Positions 16,618-26,155 of a DNA stretch of 39,882 nt are shown in pieces. The stretch comes from Ornithinibacillus californiensis (GTDB lineage Bacteria; Bacillota; Bacilli; Bacillales; Amphibacillaceae), in NCBI RefSeq assembly GCF_001038485.1, contig NZ_LDUE01000025.1:1-39882 (forward strand), read 5' to 3'. A program made the translations under genes and the position numbers. The stretch's first letter is position 1; every line of letters begins with the position of its first letter. Below the pieces are notes generated by a model that saw only the letters and a program-made list of their open reading frames with translations, did no database searches and was not told the origin of the DNA.

Positions 16618-17043
16618 ATGGGTAAGTTAGATAGTAAACAACTTTTCCTATATCTTGCTTGGTTAGTATCCGTAATTGCAACCCTAGGTAGTCTTTACTT
16701 TAGTGAGATAAGAGGTTTTATTCCTTTCGAACTTTGTTGGTATCAACGTATTCTAATGTATCCATTATCGTTACTGCTCGGAATAGCAACATTTCAAAAT
16801 GAATTGTCTATAAGAAAATATGTTTTACCTATGGCAATCATTGGTTGGTCTATTTCCCTCTATCACTATTTAGAGCAGAAGGTTCCAAGTTTTGCAGCAA
16901 TTAAGCCGTTTGCAAATAGTTTTCCATGTAGTGCTGAATATATTAATTGGCTTGGGTTTATTACCATACCATTTCTAACATTAGTTGCTTTTACACTAAT
17001 TATTGTATTCATGCTATCTATCAAAAGATCAGAGAAAAACTAA
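16618..17043 (+). CDS. BdbC/DsbB-family disulfide oxidoreductase lacking two of its four Cys
   Basis: 141 residues, the usual BdbC length. ATG 16618 lies after GAGGATAATTAGAAT. Four membrane helices and the segments GSLYFSEI, WYQRILMYPL, YVLPMAIIGW and HYLEQKVP are those of Bacillus BdbC, which reoxidises BdbD by passing electrons to quinone. In the family the first loop has CELC and the second a Cys pair (IKPC...PC). Here they read FELC (F37, C40) and IKPF...PC (F98, C104): the first Cys of each pair is Phe. The quinone-side WYQR is kept. Such a protein cannot form either internal disulfide, so normal oxidase activity is doubtful. It follows cadD by 106 bases. Confidence 0.85.
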   Translation: MGKLDSKQLFLYLAWLVSVIATLGSLYFSEIRGFIPFELCWYQRILMYPLSLLLGIATFQNELSIRKYVLPMAIIGWSISLYHYLEQKVPSFAAIKPFANSFPCSAEYINWLGFITIPFLTLVAFTLIIVFMLSIKRSEKN

Positions 17044-17052
17044 TAATATAAA

Positions 17053-17090
17053 AGGTGCAATTCCATTTAAAAGTGAATTGCACCTCTTTT
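17053..17090 (+). terminator. Terminator after the BdbC-like gene
   Basis: AGGTGCAATTC and GAATTGCACCT form a perfect 11-base stem followed by CTTTTC. Confidence 0.8.
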
Positions 17091-17232
17091 CATTTACTTT
17101 TCTTCCCTTTTTGTGTCTTAGAAACAAAGTTTGATTAAACACAACTTGCTAATTCGTGTTTTACGATAAATAATACAATCCATTTTGGGCAATCCTTATT
17201 CAGCTACAGTACCCGTTTTTTTAGATAGGTAT

Positions 17233-17568
17233 TTAATGGCGTGGTGCAAACAATATAACGGATACACCAATTAGGCAGATACCAGCACCTACCCAATCAT
17301 ACAAATCAGGTGTTTTCTTATCAATTCCCCATCCCCATAAAACAGATAGAACTACAAAAACTCCACCGTATGCAGCATAAACTCTACCGAATGATGGAAA
17401 GGTTTTAAATGTAGCAATTACACCATATAGGGCTAATGCTACTCCACCACCTATCCCCCAATAAAATGGTTTCCCTTCTCTTAACCATAACCAAATTAAA
17501 TAACCTCCACCAATCTCGGCGAGTCCTGCAATTATAAATAATACGATTGCATAAATAATATAGACCAC
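17233..17568 (-). CDS. YnfA/UPF0060-family small membrane protein
   Basis: 111 residues, four predicted helices. The family signature is plain: [19 protein letters not shown] at residues 15-33, ASY-type turn [13 protein letters not shown] near 60-75, [15 protein letters not shown] near 88-102. YnfA proteins are related to small multidrug resistance exporters, and their substrate is unsettled. The start is uncertain: GTG 17568 overlaps AAGGAAG, but no better start lies in frame. It sits downstream of merA in the same orientation; this association with heavy-metal clusters is seen in other Bacillaceae, from memory, but no function follows from it. Confidence 0.85.
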   Translation of the reverse strand: MVYIIYAIVLFIIAGLAEIGGGYLIWLWLREGKPFYWGIGGGVALALYGVIATFKTFPSFGRVYAAYGGVFVVLSVLWGWGIDKKTPDLYDWVGAGICLIGVSVILFAPRH

Positions 17569-17643
17569 TTCCTTGAAAACAGCTATTACATAACAAATTA
17601 TAACCTATTCACCATAATTAAACTCTTTTCAAGTAAGGAGCTT

Positions 17644-19284
17644 TTATCCTGCACAACAAGATAATTTTGACACATCTTTATCAAATGTAAGGGCAGCTAA
17701 TTTTATTCCTTCTGCCATAGTTAAGTATGGTGCTAGGCTGTCTTTCAAATCCTCAGCAGTCAATCCGAACTTGACTGCTAATGTTGCTGCATAGATCACA
17801 TCCCCTGCACTTTCAGCCACAATGTGAGCCCCTAATACCTTTAATGTATTTGCATCTATAACCAATTTGAACACACCAGTGGTTTCCTGATTAACAATAG
17901 CCCTTGGAACGGCATCCAAAGGTAAGGTAGACGTTTTAACATCATATCCCTTTTCCTTTGCTTGTTCTTCAGTTAAACCAACTGTTGCAATAGAAGGATT
18001 AGTAAACGTTACACCGGGTACAACTGATAAATCAACTTTTTTGTTTAACCCACCAATAGCATTATCAGCGACAATTCCACCTACATAGGCTGCTACATAA
18101 ACAAATTGGGGTCCTAATGTTACATCACCTGCTGCATAAATCTTTTCATTACTCGTCCTAGCATAGTTATTTATTAGGATTTCTTTTCGTTTTCCGACTT
18201 CAACCCCTGCTGCACTTAAATTTAAAGAATCTGTATTTGGTTTTCTTCCTGTTGCAACGAGTAGCTGCTCCGATTCCACGACTTTCTTCTTTCCATTTAC
18301 GGTAACATGAACCATTTTTATCTTTCCATCTTGTTCTACACGCTCAAAGGATGCCCCTTTGATAAGGTTTATACCTTGTTCAATTAACGCTTTTTCTACT
18401 GCTTTTGAAATTTCTGGATCATAACCTTTTAAAAGTCGCTCACTTCTTTGTATAAGCGTGACTTCTGATCCTAAATTATGAAAAAGTTGTCCTAATTCTA
18501 ATCCAATATACCCTGAGCCTATTACAGTTAAGCTTTTGGGAACTTTATTTAATTCAAGAATTGTCGTACTTGATAAATAATCAATTTCTTTAAGTCCTGA
18601 AATTGATGGTATAGACGGAGCCGCACCTGTTGCAATTAAAAAGCGCTTTGCAGTAAGTATCTTTCCATTTACTTCAACTGTATTTTCATCTATAAACTTT
18701 GCCTCCCCCTTTATTAAATCAAATCCATATTCATCAATTAAATCTAAGTATTTCTGTTTACGTAGTTTATTTACTAACTCATCCTTTTGCTCCACTAAAG
18801 TTGCCAATTCCACTTCTCCGGCATTAGTATTTAAACCAGTAAAAGGATTTGTCTTTGCAAACTGATTAATATCCCCAGCTCTTAGAAGGGTTTTGGATGG
18901 AACACAACCAATATTTACACACGTTCCCCCAATAATTCCACGTTCAATCATTCCAACCTTTGCACCGTATTCCACGGCTTTAATTGCGGCAGAAAAAGCA
19001 GCGCTACCGGAACCAATAATAATTAAACCGTAATCACTGTCATTATCTAAAACTACCTTTTCCTGTAACGATACTTCTTCGACTTCTCCAGGCTGATAAT
19101 TAGCATCCTTAATTGCATTTTTAGCACTATTAACTCCGATATTAAGGGGTAATTCAAATATTACTTCACCATTACGAAAACTGGCTTCAATGTTTTTAGC
19201 ACCTATATTTTCAAGTGATGATATAACATGTTTTTCACAACCCGTACAAGTCATTCCCTGAATCTCTAGTTTGAATTTCCTCAT
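17644..19284 (-). CDS. merA: MerA, mercuric reductase
   Basis: 546 residues. ATG 19284 follows AAAGGAG; the longer frame upstream lies in the end of merR. The cytosolic FAD enzyme reduces Hg2+ to volatile Hg0 with NADPH. An N-terminal HMA domain has [11 protein letters not shown] (residues 9-19). Then come the FAD motif [15 protein letters not shown], the redox pair in [15 protein letters not shown], the NADPH motif [32 protein letters not shown], and the C-terminal Cys pair LSCCAG that receives mercury. All active Cys are present, so it should work. It is coupled to merR 16 bases upstream. No merB, merT or merP is in the window. Confidence 0.96.
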   Translation of the reverse strand: MRKFKLEIQGMTCTGCEKHVISSLENIGAKNIEASFRNGEVIFELPLNIGVNSAKNAIKDANYQPGEVEEVSLQEKVVLDNDSDYGLIIIGSGSAAFSAAIKAVEYGAKVGMIERGIIGGTCVNIGCVPSKTLLRAGDINQFAKTNPFTGLNTNAGEVELATLVEQKDELVNKLRKQKYLDLIDEYGFDLIKGEAKFIDENTVEVNGKILTAKRFLIATGAAPSIPSISGLKEIDYLSSTTILELNKVPKSLTVIGSGYIGLELGQLFHNLGSEVTLIQRSERLLKGYDPEISKAVEKALIEQGINLIKGASFERVEQDGKIKMVHVTVNGKKKVVESEQLLVATGRKPNTDSLNLSAAGVEVGKRKEILINNYARTSNEKIYAAGDVTLGPQFVYVAAYVGGIVADNAIGGLNKKVDLSVVPGVTFTNPSIATVGLTEEQAKEKGYDVKTSTLPLDAVPRAIVNQETTGVFKLVIDANTLKVLGAHIVAESAGDVIYAATLAVKFGLTAEDLKDSLAPYLTMAEGIKLAALTFDKDVSKLSCCAG

Positions 19285-19300
19285 TATAATTCTCCTTTCT

Positions 19301-19708
19301 TTAATCCACAATTAACATTTCAATTATTGGACACTCATGTAATTGCTTTACATCTGGACATCGTTGTTTTAAATCTTTTAACATAGTTTCAACTCTCTTT
19401 AGATCCTCTATTTGTTTTTGAAGTTCTTCTTCTTTTTGAGAAACAAAATCATACATACCTTGGCAGCGAATATTATCTTGATCTATAACCCCTAGCAATT
19501 TATATATCTCACTTAATGAAAAACCAAGCTCTTGTACACGCTTGATGAACCGCACCCTTTTAACATCATCACTTGAATATATCCGATAACCTGTACTCGT
19601 TCTAGATGGTTCCTGTAATAAGTTCTTACGCTCATAATATCTAATGGTTTCTTTATTAACACCGCAATTCTCTGCAAATTCGCTAATTTTATAACTCAAT
19701 TTATTCAC
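19301..19708 (-). CDS. merR: MerR, mercury-responsive activator/repressor
   Basis: 135 residues. The start at 19708 is TTG-like reading [15 protein letters not shown]. The winged-helix DNA-binding part has [11 protein letters not shown] and [19 protein letters not shown], followed by a long dimer helix. The mercury-binding Cys are C82 (IRCQGMYDF), C117 (QRCPDV) and C126 (HECPIIE), the same pattern as Bacillus RC607 MerR. It should twist the over-long spacer of the promoter at 19718-19749 when Hg2+ binds, driving its own gene and merA. Confidence 0.94.
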   Translation of the reverse strand: MNKLSYKISEFAENCGVNKETIRYYERKNLLQEPSRTSTGYRIYSSDDVKRVRFIKRVQELGFSLSEIYKLLGVIDQDNIRCQGMYDFVSQKEEELQKQIEDLKRVETMLKDLKQRCPDVKQLHECPIIEMLIVD

Positions 19709-19717
19709 CCCATAATA

Positions 19718-19749
19718 AGAATAAACCGTGTACTAAGGTACACGGTCAA
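19718..19749 (-). promoter_or_regulatory. MerR-type promoter/operator
   Basis: On the minus strand TTGACC (19749-19744) is followed by a perfect inverted repeat CCGTGTAC-n4-GTACACGG (19726-19745), and TATTCT (19723-19718) lies 20 bases after the -35. The long spacer with a dyad inside is the hallmark of MerR-controlled promoters. Confidence 0.9.
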
Positions 19750-19848
19750 GTATAATATACGATTAATGTTTCAACTATTTGAACTAAAAAGAATGTGTTT
19801 TCAGGCAACTATTCCTTACCTTCCTTTGTAGCCACTATTTATCTGCTA

Positions 19849-20700
19849 CTATTTCTTTTTTGTATTCTTTTTCTTCTTCGTTTCTACATCCTCATATCGC
19901 TTGGAAACAGTTTTATAGCGATAAACGATAAGAATAATAGCCCCAACAATTAGTAATATAGAAATAAACTGTGCGGTACGAAGGTTACCAACAATATATA
20001 AGCTATCTGTACGCATACCTTCTATGAAGAATCGTCCGACAGAATATGTGGCTAGGTATGTTAAAAATACTGTGCCACGAATTGGATTTTTTCGACGTAA
20101 CCATAGTAATAGTATAAGGACGAGGATATTCCAAATTGATTCATATAGAAATGTTGGAAAATATACAGTACCATCAATCCACATTTGATCCATTATAAAA
20201 TCAGGTAGAACGGCATAATGCATCTCAAGTATGCCTTGATCCATTATTGGACCACCATGTGCCTCTTGGTTCATGAAGTTCCCCCAGCGACCAATTGCTT
20301 GCCCAAGTATCAAACTTGGAGCAGCAACATCGGCTAATTTCCAGAACGGAATCTTTTTTACACGAGCAAATACAACTGCAGTCAATACAGCACCAATCAG
20401 TGCCCCATGGATGGCAATGCCCCCTTCCCAAACAGCAAATACTTTCCACCATGGTCCACCTGCGTAACGTTCCCATTCAAAGAATACATAATAGATCCTC
20501 GCAAATAAAATCGAAATTGGAATTGCGAAAACTACTAAATCAACGAATATATCCTTTTTAAGTCCTAATCGTTCAGATTCTTTCATGGCAATATAGAGAC
20601 CTAGGAACGCCCCGATTGCAATAATTACCCCATACCAATAGATTGTAAATGTTCCAACTTGTAGAAAGACACGATCAAGTGTAGATGCATCATAATTCAT
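19849..20700 (-). CDS. lgt: Prolipoprotein diacylglyceryl transferase
   Basis: 283 residues. ATG 20700 follows GGAGTGAG. It is a membrane enzyme that moves diacylglycerol from phosphatidylglycerol to the lipobox Cys of lipoproteins. The family motifs are present: IHGALIGAV (catalytic His region; most Lgt have HGGL, here HGAL), [28 protein letters not shown], and [13 protein letters not shown]. It ends in a Lys-rich tail. Extra lgt copies are known in copper-resistance islands of staphylococci and Listeria, beside copper ATPases and multicopper oxidases, as here. So it is probably an accessory copy serving island-encoded lipoproteins; that is inferred. Confidence 0.93.
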   Translation of the reverse strand: MNYDASTLDRVFLQVGTFTIYWYGVIIAIGAFLGLYIAMKESERLGLKKDIFVDLVVFAIPISILFARIYYVFFEWERYAGGPWWKVFAVWEGGIAIHGALIGAVLTAVVFARVKKIPFWKLADVAAPSLILGQAIGRWGNFMNQEAHGGPIMDQGILEMHYAVLPDFIMDQMWIDGTVYFPTFLYESIWNILVLILLLWLRRKNPIRGTVFLTYLATYSVGRFFIEGMRTDSLYIVGNLRTAQFISILLIVGAIILIVYRYKTVSKRYEDVETKKKKNTKKK

Positions 20701-20817
20701 ATACTCACTCCTATTCCTGTCCCTTTCTTGGACAATCTTATTTGTTAGAAGTTCAGAAAATACTTCTTAACTAGTTAAACTTTAAAATTTTTTATGTATA
20801 CAATAACTTTATAAAAA

Positions 20818-20847
20818 AAGCTGATTTCACAAGAGGAAATCAGCTTT
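20818..20847 (-). terminator. Terminator of the csoR-copA-copZ unit
   Basis: AAAGCTGATTTC and GAAATCAGCTTT form a perfect 12-base stem. On the minus strand a T run follows it, 13 bases after the copZ stop. Confidence 0.85.
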
Positions 20848-20859
20848 AATCTCTTCATG

Positions 20860-21069
20860 TTAGGCTACAACATCATAGCCTTGATCCTCAATAGCATTCC
20901 GCAAGGATTCTAATGTCACTTTAGATTCATCATAAGATACTGTAACATTACCAGTAGTTAAATCTACCTCAACATTAGATACTCCTTCTAATTCATTAAG
21001 GGCACCTTCTACAGACATTTTGCAATGCCCGCATGTCATACCTCTTACATCTAACGTCAATGTTTGCAT
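20860..21069 (-). CDS. copZ: CopZ, copper chaperone
   Basis: 69 residues. ATG 21069 is eight bases after AAGGAGG; the in-frame GTG at 21078 touches the ribosome site. It is a single HMA domain with the Cu(I)-binding loop GMTCGHCKMSVEGAL and the C-terminal IEDQGYDVV. It carries Cu(I) in the cytosol and hands it to CopA, and may donate to CsoR. It is the last gene of csoR-copA-copZ, 28 bases after copA. Confidence 0.95.
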   Translation of the reverse strand: MQTLTLDVRGMTCGHCKMSVEGALNELEGVSNVEVDLTTGNVTVSYDESKVTLESLRNAIEDQGYDVVA

Positions 21070-21097
21070 GTTTTTCACCTCCTTTTAAAGTTTTTGA

Positions 21098-23482
21098 TTA
21101 CAACTTAACTCTCTTTAATCGAAGCGAGTTAGAAACTACACTTACTGAACTCAATGCCATTGCAGCTCCAGCAACCCATGGTGCTAGTAAACCTACTGCT
21201 GCAACTGGAATTCCTGCCGTATTGTATCCGAAAGCCCAGAAGAGGTTTTGTCGGATATTTTTAATCGTTGCATGGCTGATTTTGATTGCTTTCGGTATGA
21301 GCAACAGCTCTCCACCAAGAATCGTAAGGTCAGCAGCTTCAATTGCCACTTCTGTACCAGTTCCAATGGCAATTCCTATATCTGCAGTTACTAATGCTGG
21401 TGCATCGTTTACACCATCACCAACCATTGCTACCTTTTTACCCTTACTTTGAATTTCTTTGATTTTATCAGCTTTTTCTTCAGGTAACACCCCGGCAATT
21501 ACTTTGTCGATTCCTACTTGTTTTGCTATTGCTTGAGCAGTTCTTTCGTTATCCCCTGTTAACATGATAACTTCTAAGCCCTGTTCCTTTAGCTGCCTAA
21601 TTGCTTCAGGTGCAGTCTCCTTGATAGTATCTGCTACCGCAACAATTCCGCGATATTTTCCATCAATAGCAATTAACATCGCTGTTTTTCCTTCGACTTC
21701 GTAATTGACCAGTTCTTGTTCAGCACCACCAACATCGACTTGGTGATCTTGCATTAACTTTCGATTCCCAACAAGAACTTGTTTTCCAGCGAGTCTAGCT
21801 TCAATACCATGCCCAGGTATTGCATCAAATTCATCCACTTCAACAAAATCAATATCTTTTTCTGTTGCGTGTGCAACAATTGCTCCTGCAAGTGGATGTT
21901 CAGAACCTTTTTCAGCACTAGCTAATAATTGTAATGTTTCATTATCACCAGTAAAATCCGTTACCTCTGGTTTACCTTTAGTGATGGTTCCTGTTTTATC
22001 AAGAACAATTGCCTCTAACTGATGCGTTCTCTCTAGATGTTCTCCACCTTTAAAAAGTATTCCGCTCTCTGCGGCTTTACCTGTCCCAACCATAATCGAT
22101 GTTGGTGTTGCGAGTCCTAACGCACAAGGACATGCAATAACAAGCACAGCAATTGCTGAAACTAATGCAGGTTCAATTTGACCGGGTTGGACAAACGCTA
22201 TCCATACAATAAATGTCAGAATAGCAATCACTACTACAATCGGTACGAAATAGCCAGAAATAATATCAGCCAAACGTTGAATTGGTGCTTTCGATCCTTG
22301 TGCTTCTTCCACAACTTTAACAATCGATGCTAGGGCGGTATCTTTCCCTACTTTTGTTGCTTCCATTTCAATAGAACCATTTTTGTTGATTGTAGAGCCG
22401 ATTAGGCTAGCGTTTACTTCCTTTTCAATTGGAATAGATTCACCAGTAATCATCGATTCATCGACAGATGTTCTTCCCTTTACAACGATACCGTCTACAG
22501 GTATCTTCTCTCCCGGTTTTACAACTAATCGATCACCAACAACAACTTCGCTGGCAGGAATCATAATTTCTTCGTCATTTCTAATTACACGAGCTTCTTT
22601 TGCTTGTAAATTAAGTAAAGAGGATAGTGCATTCGTCGTCTGGCTTTTTGCTCTCATTTCTAAATATTTACCAAATACAATCAGCGTGATTAATACAGCA
22701 CTTGTTTCAAAATATAAATGTGGCATATATTCTGTATTGCCTATGGTCTTAAATGCTTCATATAGACTATAGAAATAAGCAGCACTTGTACCTAATGCAA
22801 CAAGCACATCCATGTTCGCTCCACCATTACGTAGATTCTTATAGGCTCCTACATAAAATTGCCATCCAATGATAAATTGAACGGGTGTTGCTAAAGCAAA
22901 TTGGAACCATGGATTCATGAATATGTCGGGTAAACCCCAACCGAAGAAATGAACAAACATGGTTAATAATAATGGGAAAGAAAGGATGGCAGAAATAATT
23001 AGCTTATTTTTTTGCCGTTTTAACTCCTTCTCCTTATGTGACTGCTTTTCTTTGTTTTCTGCTTTCGGCTTTGCATCATAGCCAATATTTTTGATTTTCT
23101 TAATCAAGGCTTCTACATCGACTAATCCAGGATTATATTCAATCGCTGCACTTTCTGTTGTTAAATTTACGGATGCCTTTGAAACGCCTTCTTGTTTGTT
23201 CAGAACCTTTTCTATACGAGTAGAACAAGCTGCACAAGTCATTCCAAACACATCTAGATCAACTTTCTCTTTTAAAACTCCATAACCGATATTCTCAATT
23301 TTCTTTGTAATATCATCAAGAGAAGATTTTTCTGGATTGTAATTAACAGATGCCTTTTCTGTAGTTAAATTAACCTGTGCTTCCACGCCATCTATTTTAT
23401 TTAATGTTTTTTCAATACGATTGGAACAAGCAGCACAAGTCATACCTGTTATTCCAAGTGTTGCATGATTTTTCTCACTCAC
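21098..23482 (-). CDS. copA: CopA, Cu(I)-exporting P1B-type ATPase
   Basis: 794 residues. The start is GTG 23482 after GGAGGG. Two HMA domains with [13 protein letters not shown] (about 12-24) and [13 protein letters not shown] (about 80-92) precede eight membrane helices. [10 protein letters not shown] is the actuator loop, [13 protein letters not shown] the intramembrane Cu site, [15 protein letters not shown] the phosphorylated Asp, SEHPLAGAI the nucleotide-binding HP motif, MLTGDN and [10 protein letters not shown] the hinge. The last helices carry the YN and M..SS metal residues ([21 protein letters not shown]). It exports Cu(I) across the cell membrane. It is in the csoR-led unit, 13 bases after csoR. 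Confidence 0.96.
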   Translation of the reverse strand: MSEKNHATLGITGMTCAACSNRIEKTLNKIDGVEAQVNLTTEKASVNYNPEKSSLDDITKKIENIGYGVLKEKVDLDVFGMTCAACSTRIEKVLNKQEGVSKASVNLTTESAAIEYNPGLVDVEALIKKIKNIGYDAKPKAENKEKQSHKEKELKRQKNKLIISAILSFPLLLTMFVHFFGWGLPDIFMNPWFQFALATPVQFIIGWQFYVGAYKNLRNGGANMDVLVALGTSAAYFYSLYEAFKTIGNTEYMPHLYFETSAVLITLIVFGKYLEMRAKSQTTNALSSLLNLQAKEARVIRNDEEIMIPASEVVVGDRLVVKPGEKIPVDGIVVKGRTSVDESMITGESIPIEKEVNASLIGSTINKNGSIEMEATKVGKDTALASIVKVVEEAQGSKAPIQRLADIISGYFVPIVVVIAILTFIVWIAFVQPGQIEPALVSAIAVLVIACPCALGLATPTSIMVGTGKAAESGILFKGGEHLERTHQLEAIVLDKTGTITKGKPEVTDFTGDNETLQLLASAEKGSEHPLAGAIVAHATEKDIDFVEVDEFDAIPGHGIEARLAGKQVLVGNRKLMQDHQVDVGGAEQELVNYEVEGKTAMLIAIDGKYRGIVAVADTIKETAPEAIRQLKEQGLEVIMLTGDNERTAQAIAKQVGIDKVIAGVLPEEKADKIKEIQSKGKKVAMVGDGVNDAPALVTADIGIAIGTGTEVAIEAADLTILGGELLLIPKAIKISHATIKNIRQNLFWAFGYNTAGIPVAAVGLLAPWVAGAAMALSSVSVVSNSLRLKRVKL

Positions 23483-23495
23483 AGTAGTTCCCTCC

Positions 23496-23798
23496 TTACT
23501 TGGAAAATTGTTTTAAAACTTCCATTAATTCCTCAATAGTTTCCTTACCTTCACCTTGTCTAACCGCATCACTGACACAATGATTGATATGGCGTTCTGT
23601 GACAGCAAACCCCACATTTTTCAAGGCAGATTGAATAGCACTAATTTGTACTAATATATCTACACAATAACGATCTTCCTCTACCATTTTTTGTATCCCG
23701 CGAACTTGCCCTTCAATTCGCTTCAAACGATTGATGACAGTTTGCTTTTCATTTTTCGTTCTTGGTGTTGTAGGATGTTCATGTAAGAATTTATCCAA
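23496..23798 (-). CDS. csoR: CsoR, copper-sensing repressor
   Basis: 100 residues if started at TTG 23798, eight bases after AAGGAAG; GTG 23807 is in frame but overlaps the ribosome site. With the TTG start the copper ligands are C45 (DRYCVDIL), H70 and C74 (HINHC), the same numbers as in Bacillus subtilis CsoR, which supports that start. The all-helical fold signature [19 protein letters not shown] is present. It holds the operator at 23829-23850 until Cu(I) binds, then releases copA and copZ. A second near-identical operator at 25970 suggests a wider regulon. Confidence 0.93.
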   Translation of the reverse strand: MDKFLHEHPTTPRTKNEKQTVINRLKRIEGQVRGIQKMVEEDRYCVDILVQISAIQSALKNVGFAVTERHINHCVSDAVRQGEGKETIEELMEVLKQFSK

Positions 23799-23828
23799 AT
23801 GAATCACTTCCTTATATTTTATAGTTAT

Positions 23829-23857
23829 ACTATACCCCCCTATCGTATAGTTGTCAA
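23829..23857 (-). promoter_or_regulatory. csoR-copA-copZ promoter with CsoR operator
   Basis: TTGACA (23857-23852), 17 bases, TATAGT (23834-23829) on the minus strand. The operator, read on the plus strand at 23831-23850, is TATACCCCCCTATCGTATAG, with the C-tract flanked by TATA arms typical of CsoR boxes. It covers the whole spacer and -10. Confidence 0.88.
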
Positions 23858-23942
23858 ATGAAAAGGGTAATATTTTTTATGGTTTTGATCAAAGTTAAAT
23901 TAATATGTAGGCATTTTGTAGATAAGTGAATTTTAGAGTTTA

Positions 23943-25001
23943 TTAAAGTATTACCATTGCATGGCTACCTGCCTTCCCATAAATTTCAAAAAATTGATCT
24001 GAATCATATACTACTTGTCCTCTTAATGGATCCATTGCATAGACAATCTCCTCACTGAATCCAGTTAGAACAACTGTGTGTGAATTAGTAGGCACTTGAA
24101 GTATTTCATTGGTTCCTTTTATATACCAAGAAAAATTTTTATTTGGTTCCGATAAGTCTCTTGTCGTCCATACTATTACTGGCGTGCCTTCTTTAAGATA
24201 CTTCAAAATCTCATCGCGTGTGCTTCCACTAATATCTTTTGAATTGTTTTTTCCATCGCTACTCTTGATGAATTCATTTGCAGTTCGAACAATCGGAGGT
24301 GCATAACTAAAGAATCCACTTTTACTTCTTGGATCACCAGCATAAGCATCATATGGATTTACTCCAAACAATTTATTATTAATTTGTGAAAAAGGGACTT
24401 TAGGTAAATATTTTTCTGCAAGCTCCATTTTAGTTGTCTTATAGCCATAATAATCAAGTACAGAAGCTAAAGCTGTAACTTCACACCCATTAGGTAATTC
24501 TGGATACTGCAATATCGTATCTAAAGACAATTGAAGATTAGTAATGATTATTTCTTTATCTTCTGTTCGTTCATAATCTTTAATATAGCTTGGGACATCA
24601 TTATTAATTGTAACCCGATCATTTTTCTCACTAAATTCCACTACATATTGTTCCTTATTTAATACATAGGGCTCCATTACATTAGTTTGGGTTATTTTAT
24701 ATGTTTTATCAAAATAAAGTAAATTGGATATCGCCATACCACTAGAGTCTGTATATAATACTTCGACAATATTATCTGTCTCCAAATCTATTATTCTAAA
24801 TTCACTGTTTTTAATCGGGAATCCATTTTTTGCATCAACGCTAAAAATCTTTAATTTACCTTGATCTTTATCAAGAAATTCATAAATTGTATCGTAAAGT
24901 TTATTACTATGTATGCTTATTAAAATAATTAGAGAAGATAGTAAAAAAATGATAGTTGAGTTCCTTAATATCAACTTTTTTACTACTTTTTTTCGATTCA
25001 T
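23943..25001 (-). CDS. Membrane-anchored C39-like cysteine peptidase with a prealbumin-like domain
   Basis: 352 residues. ATG 25001 follows GGGGTGGAG; an ATG at 25025 lacks one. One N-terminal membrane helix (about 12-34) leaves the rest outside the cell. Residues 45-125 (GKLKIFSVDAKNG, FRIIDLETD, DSSGMAISNLLYFDKTYKI) look like a SpaA/Cna-B type beta domain. Residues 165-352 are Peptidase_C39_2: TILQYPELPNGCEVTALASVLDYYG holds the oxyanion Gln and the nucleophile Cys, NSHTVVLTGF the His, and YAMDPLRGQ the Asp. Such proteins cleave peptides or cross-links on the surface; the substrate is unknown. It has no ABC partner, so bacteriocin leader processing is unlikely. It lies between the two CsoR-type operators but has its own upstream gap. 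Confidence 0.8.
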   Translation of the reverse strand: MNRKKVVKKLILRNSTIIFLLSSLIILISIHSNKLYDTIYEFLDKDQGKLKIFSVDAKNGFPIKNSEFRIIDLETDNIVEVLYTDSSGMAISNLLYFDKTYKITQTNVMEPYVLNKEQYVVEFSEKNDRVTINNDVPSYIKDYERTEDKEIIITNLQLSLDTILQYPELPNGCEVTALASVLDYYGYKTTKMELAEKYLPKVPFSQINNKLFGVNPYDAYAGDPRSKSGFFSYAPPIVRTANEFIKSSDGKNNSKDISGSTRDEILKYLKEGTPVIVWTTRDLSEPNKNFSWYIKGTNEILQVPTNSHTVVLTGFSEEIVYAMDPLRGQVVYDSDQFFEIYGKAGSHAMVIL

Positions 25002-25195
25002 CGTCTCCACCCCTGAAACCATCAATTAATGAAATAAACAAAAATAACATTTTTAAACAACTCTAATTAATAAAGAAATTGATGCATCGCCTGATGATAT
25101 ACAATATGGGTTTGATTACCGCTTACCAATCAATATAACGAATCTTTATCAAGAAAGTTTGCAAAAATAATATTTTGTCTTCAGAAATCCACTAA

Positions 25196-25232
25196 AAAAG
25201 TCGTGCACACTTAGTAAGAATACACGACTTTT
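25196..25232 (-). terminator. Terminator after the siroheme-reductase-like gene
   Basis: AAAAGTCGTG and CACGACTTTT flank a 17-base loop. On the minus strand six T residues end the structure. It lies about 65 bases past the stop at 25298. Confidence 0.75.
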
Positions 25233-25297
25233 CCCGGTTCATTTATATAATTGTATATAGATTACTTTTTCTATTTTCTCCACGTTCATCTATTCTT

Positions 25298-25930
25298 TTA
25301 AACTAAATTAAGTTCTTCCTTAATTTGTTCAATCCCAAATCGATCAACAAATCTATAAAACTTTTCTCTCTTTTTTCCGTTTTCTCGATAGATAACTAGA
25401 ATTTTATCAGCAAGATCATATAATTCGTCTGGTTCTAGATTCGCCTTAATCAATTTTCCCGATTTTATATCTCTTCCTTTTGAATATCCTCCAATATATA
25501 GCTCATACGTATCTTGATCCTTCATTACACCTATATCATTTATCAAGGGTTCTCCACAACCGATTGGACAACCAGTATATGCAGGCTTCAATGTAAAGGG
25601 TACTTCCTGACCAGCTATTCGACGATTTAATTCTTTTGCAACAGGCATCCCCTCTGCTTCTTCCCCTTTACAAAAGTTACAAGTGCGTAAACTTTTTACA
25701 TAGTTTCCTACCTTATAACAGGCTAATCCAACTTCCTCAAATTTTCTTTTTACACTCTCTACCTCTTCTTCAGGAATTTGAACAATCAGCTGTTGTAAAG
25801 TAGTCAACTCAATCTCGGAATCTTCCACTAAATACTCACCTAATACAACTAACTGTCTCGGATTAAGTTTTGCTCCAAATCCAATCCCACCATTAACTGC
25901 TAACTGTATATACCCTTTTTTTACAAACAT
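25298..25930 (-). CDS. Small nitrite/sulfite reductase hemoprotein-like protein
   Basis: 210 residues. ATG 25930 follows AAAAGGGG. The order is a ferredoxin-like half domain (GGIGFGAKLNPRQLVVLGEYL ... ELTTLQQLIVQI), then a four-Cys set C84, C87 (RTCNFCKGEEAEG) and C121, C125 (TGCPIGCGEP) that matches the siroheme-[4Fe-4S] binding layout, then GVMKDQDTYELYIGGYSKG. It is about a third the length of full sulfite or nitrite reductases and has only one repeat, so it is a short member of the NirC/siroheme family and may need a partner. The operator upstream is nearly the same as that of csoR, so it should respond to copper or to sulfur species. Substrate not known. Confidence 0.7.
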   Translation of the reverse strand: MFVKKGYIQLAVNGGIGFGAKLNPRQLVVLGEYLVEDSEIELTTLQQLIVQIPEEEVESVKRKFEEVGLACYKVGNYVKSLRTCNFCKGEEAEGMPVAKELNRRIAGQEVPFTLKPAYTGCPIGCGEPLINDIGVMKDQDTYELYIGGYSKGRDIKSGKLIKANLEPDELYDLADKILVIYRENGKKREKFYRFVDRFGIEQIKEELNLV

Positions 25931-25967
25931 TATATGTCAATCCCCTTTTCGATTCCTAATTTATCAT

Positions 25968-25990
25968 AGTATACCCCTGTATAGTATACA
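25968..25990 (-). promoter_or_regulatory. Second CsoR/CstR-type operator
   Basis: TATACCCCTGTATAGTATAC (25970-25989, plus strand) matches the csoR operator at 23831-23850 in 16 of 20 positions without gaps and in the same orientation to its gene. On the minus strand TATACT (25973-25968) could be the -10; no good -35 is seen. The gene at 25298 starts 40 bases on. Confidence 0.75.
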
Positions 25991-26155
25991 GTATTTTATG
26001 CATCTTTGTGAAGTTAATTTAATACCTATCACTTAAGTTACATGTAGTCAACAGTCTCTTGTAATTACTTAATATTGCCCAAATTTAATAGGCGTTAACA
26101 CATTTCATTAAATTCCATACATTATAGTGAATTTATTATAATGGAAGGTGATAAC

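Noticed and set aside
25063-25170. Plus-strand open stretch reading IDASPDDIQYGFDYRLPINI and on to a stop
   Set aside because: It has no start codon or ribosome site and is only about 35 codons; it may be the tail of a lost gene but I cannot match it.
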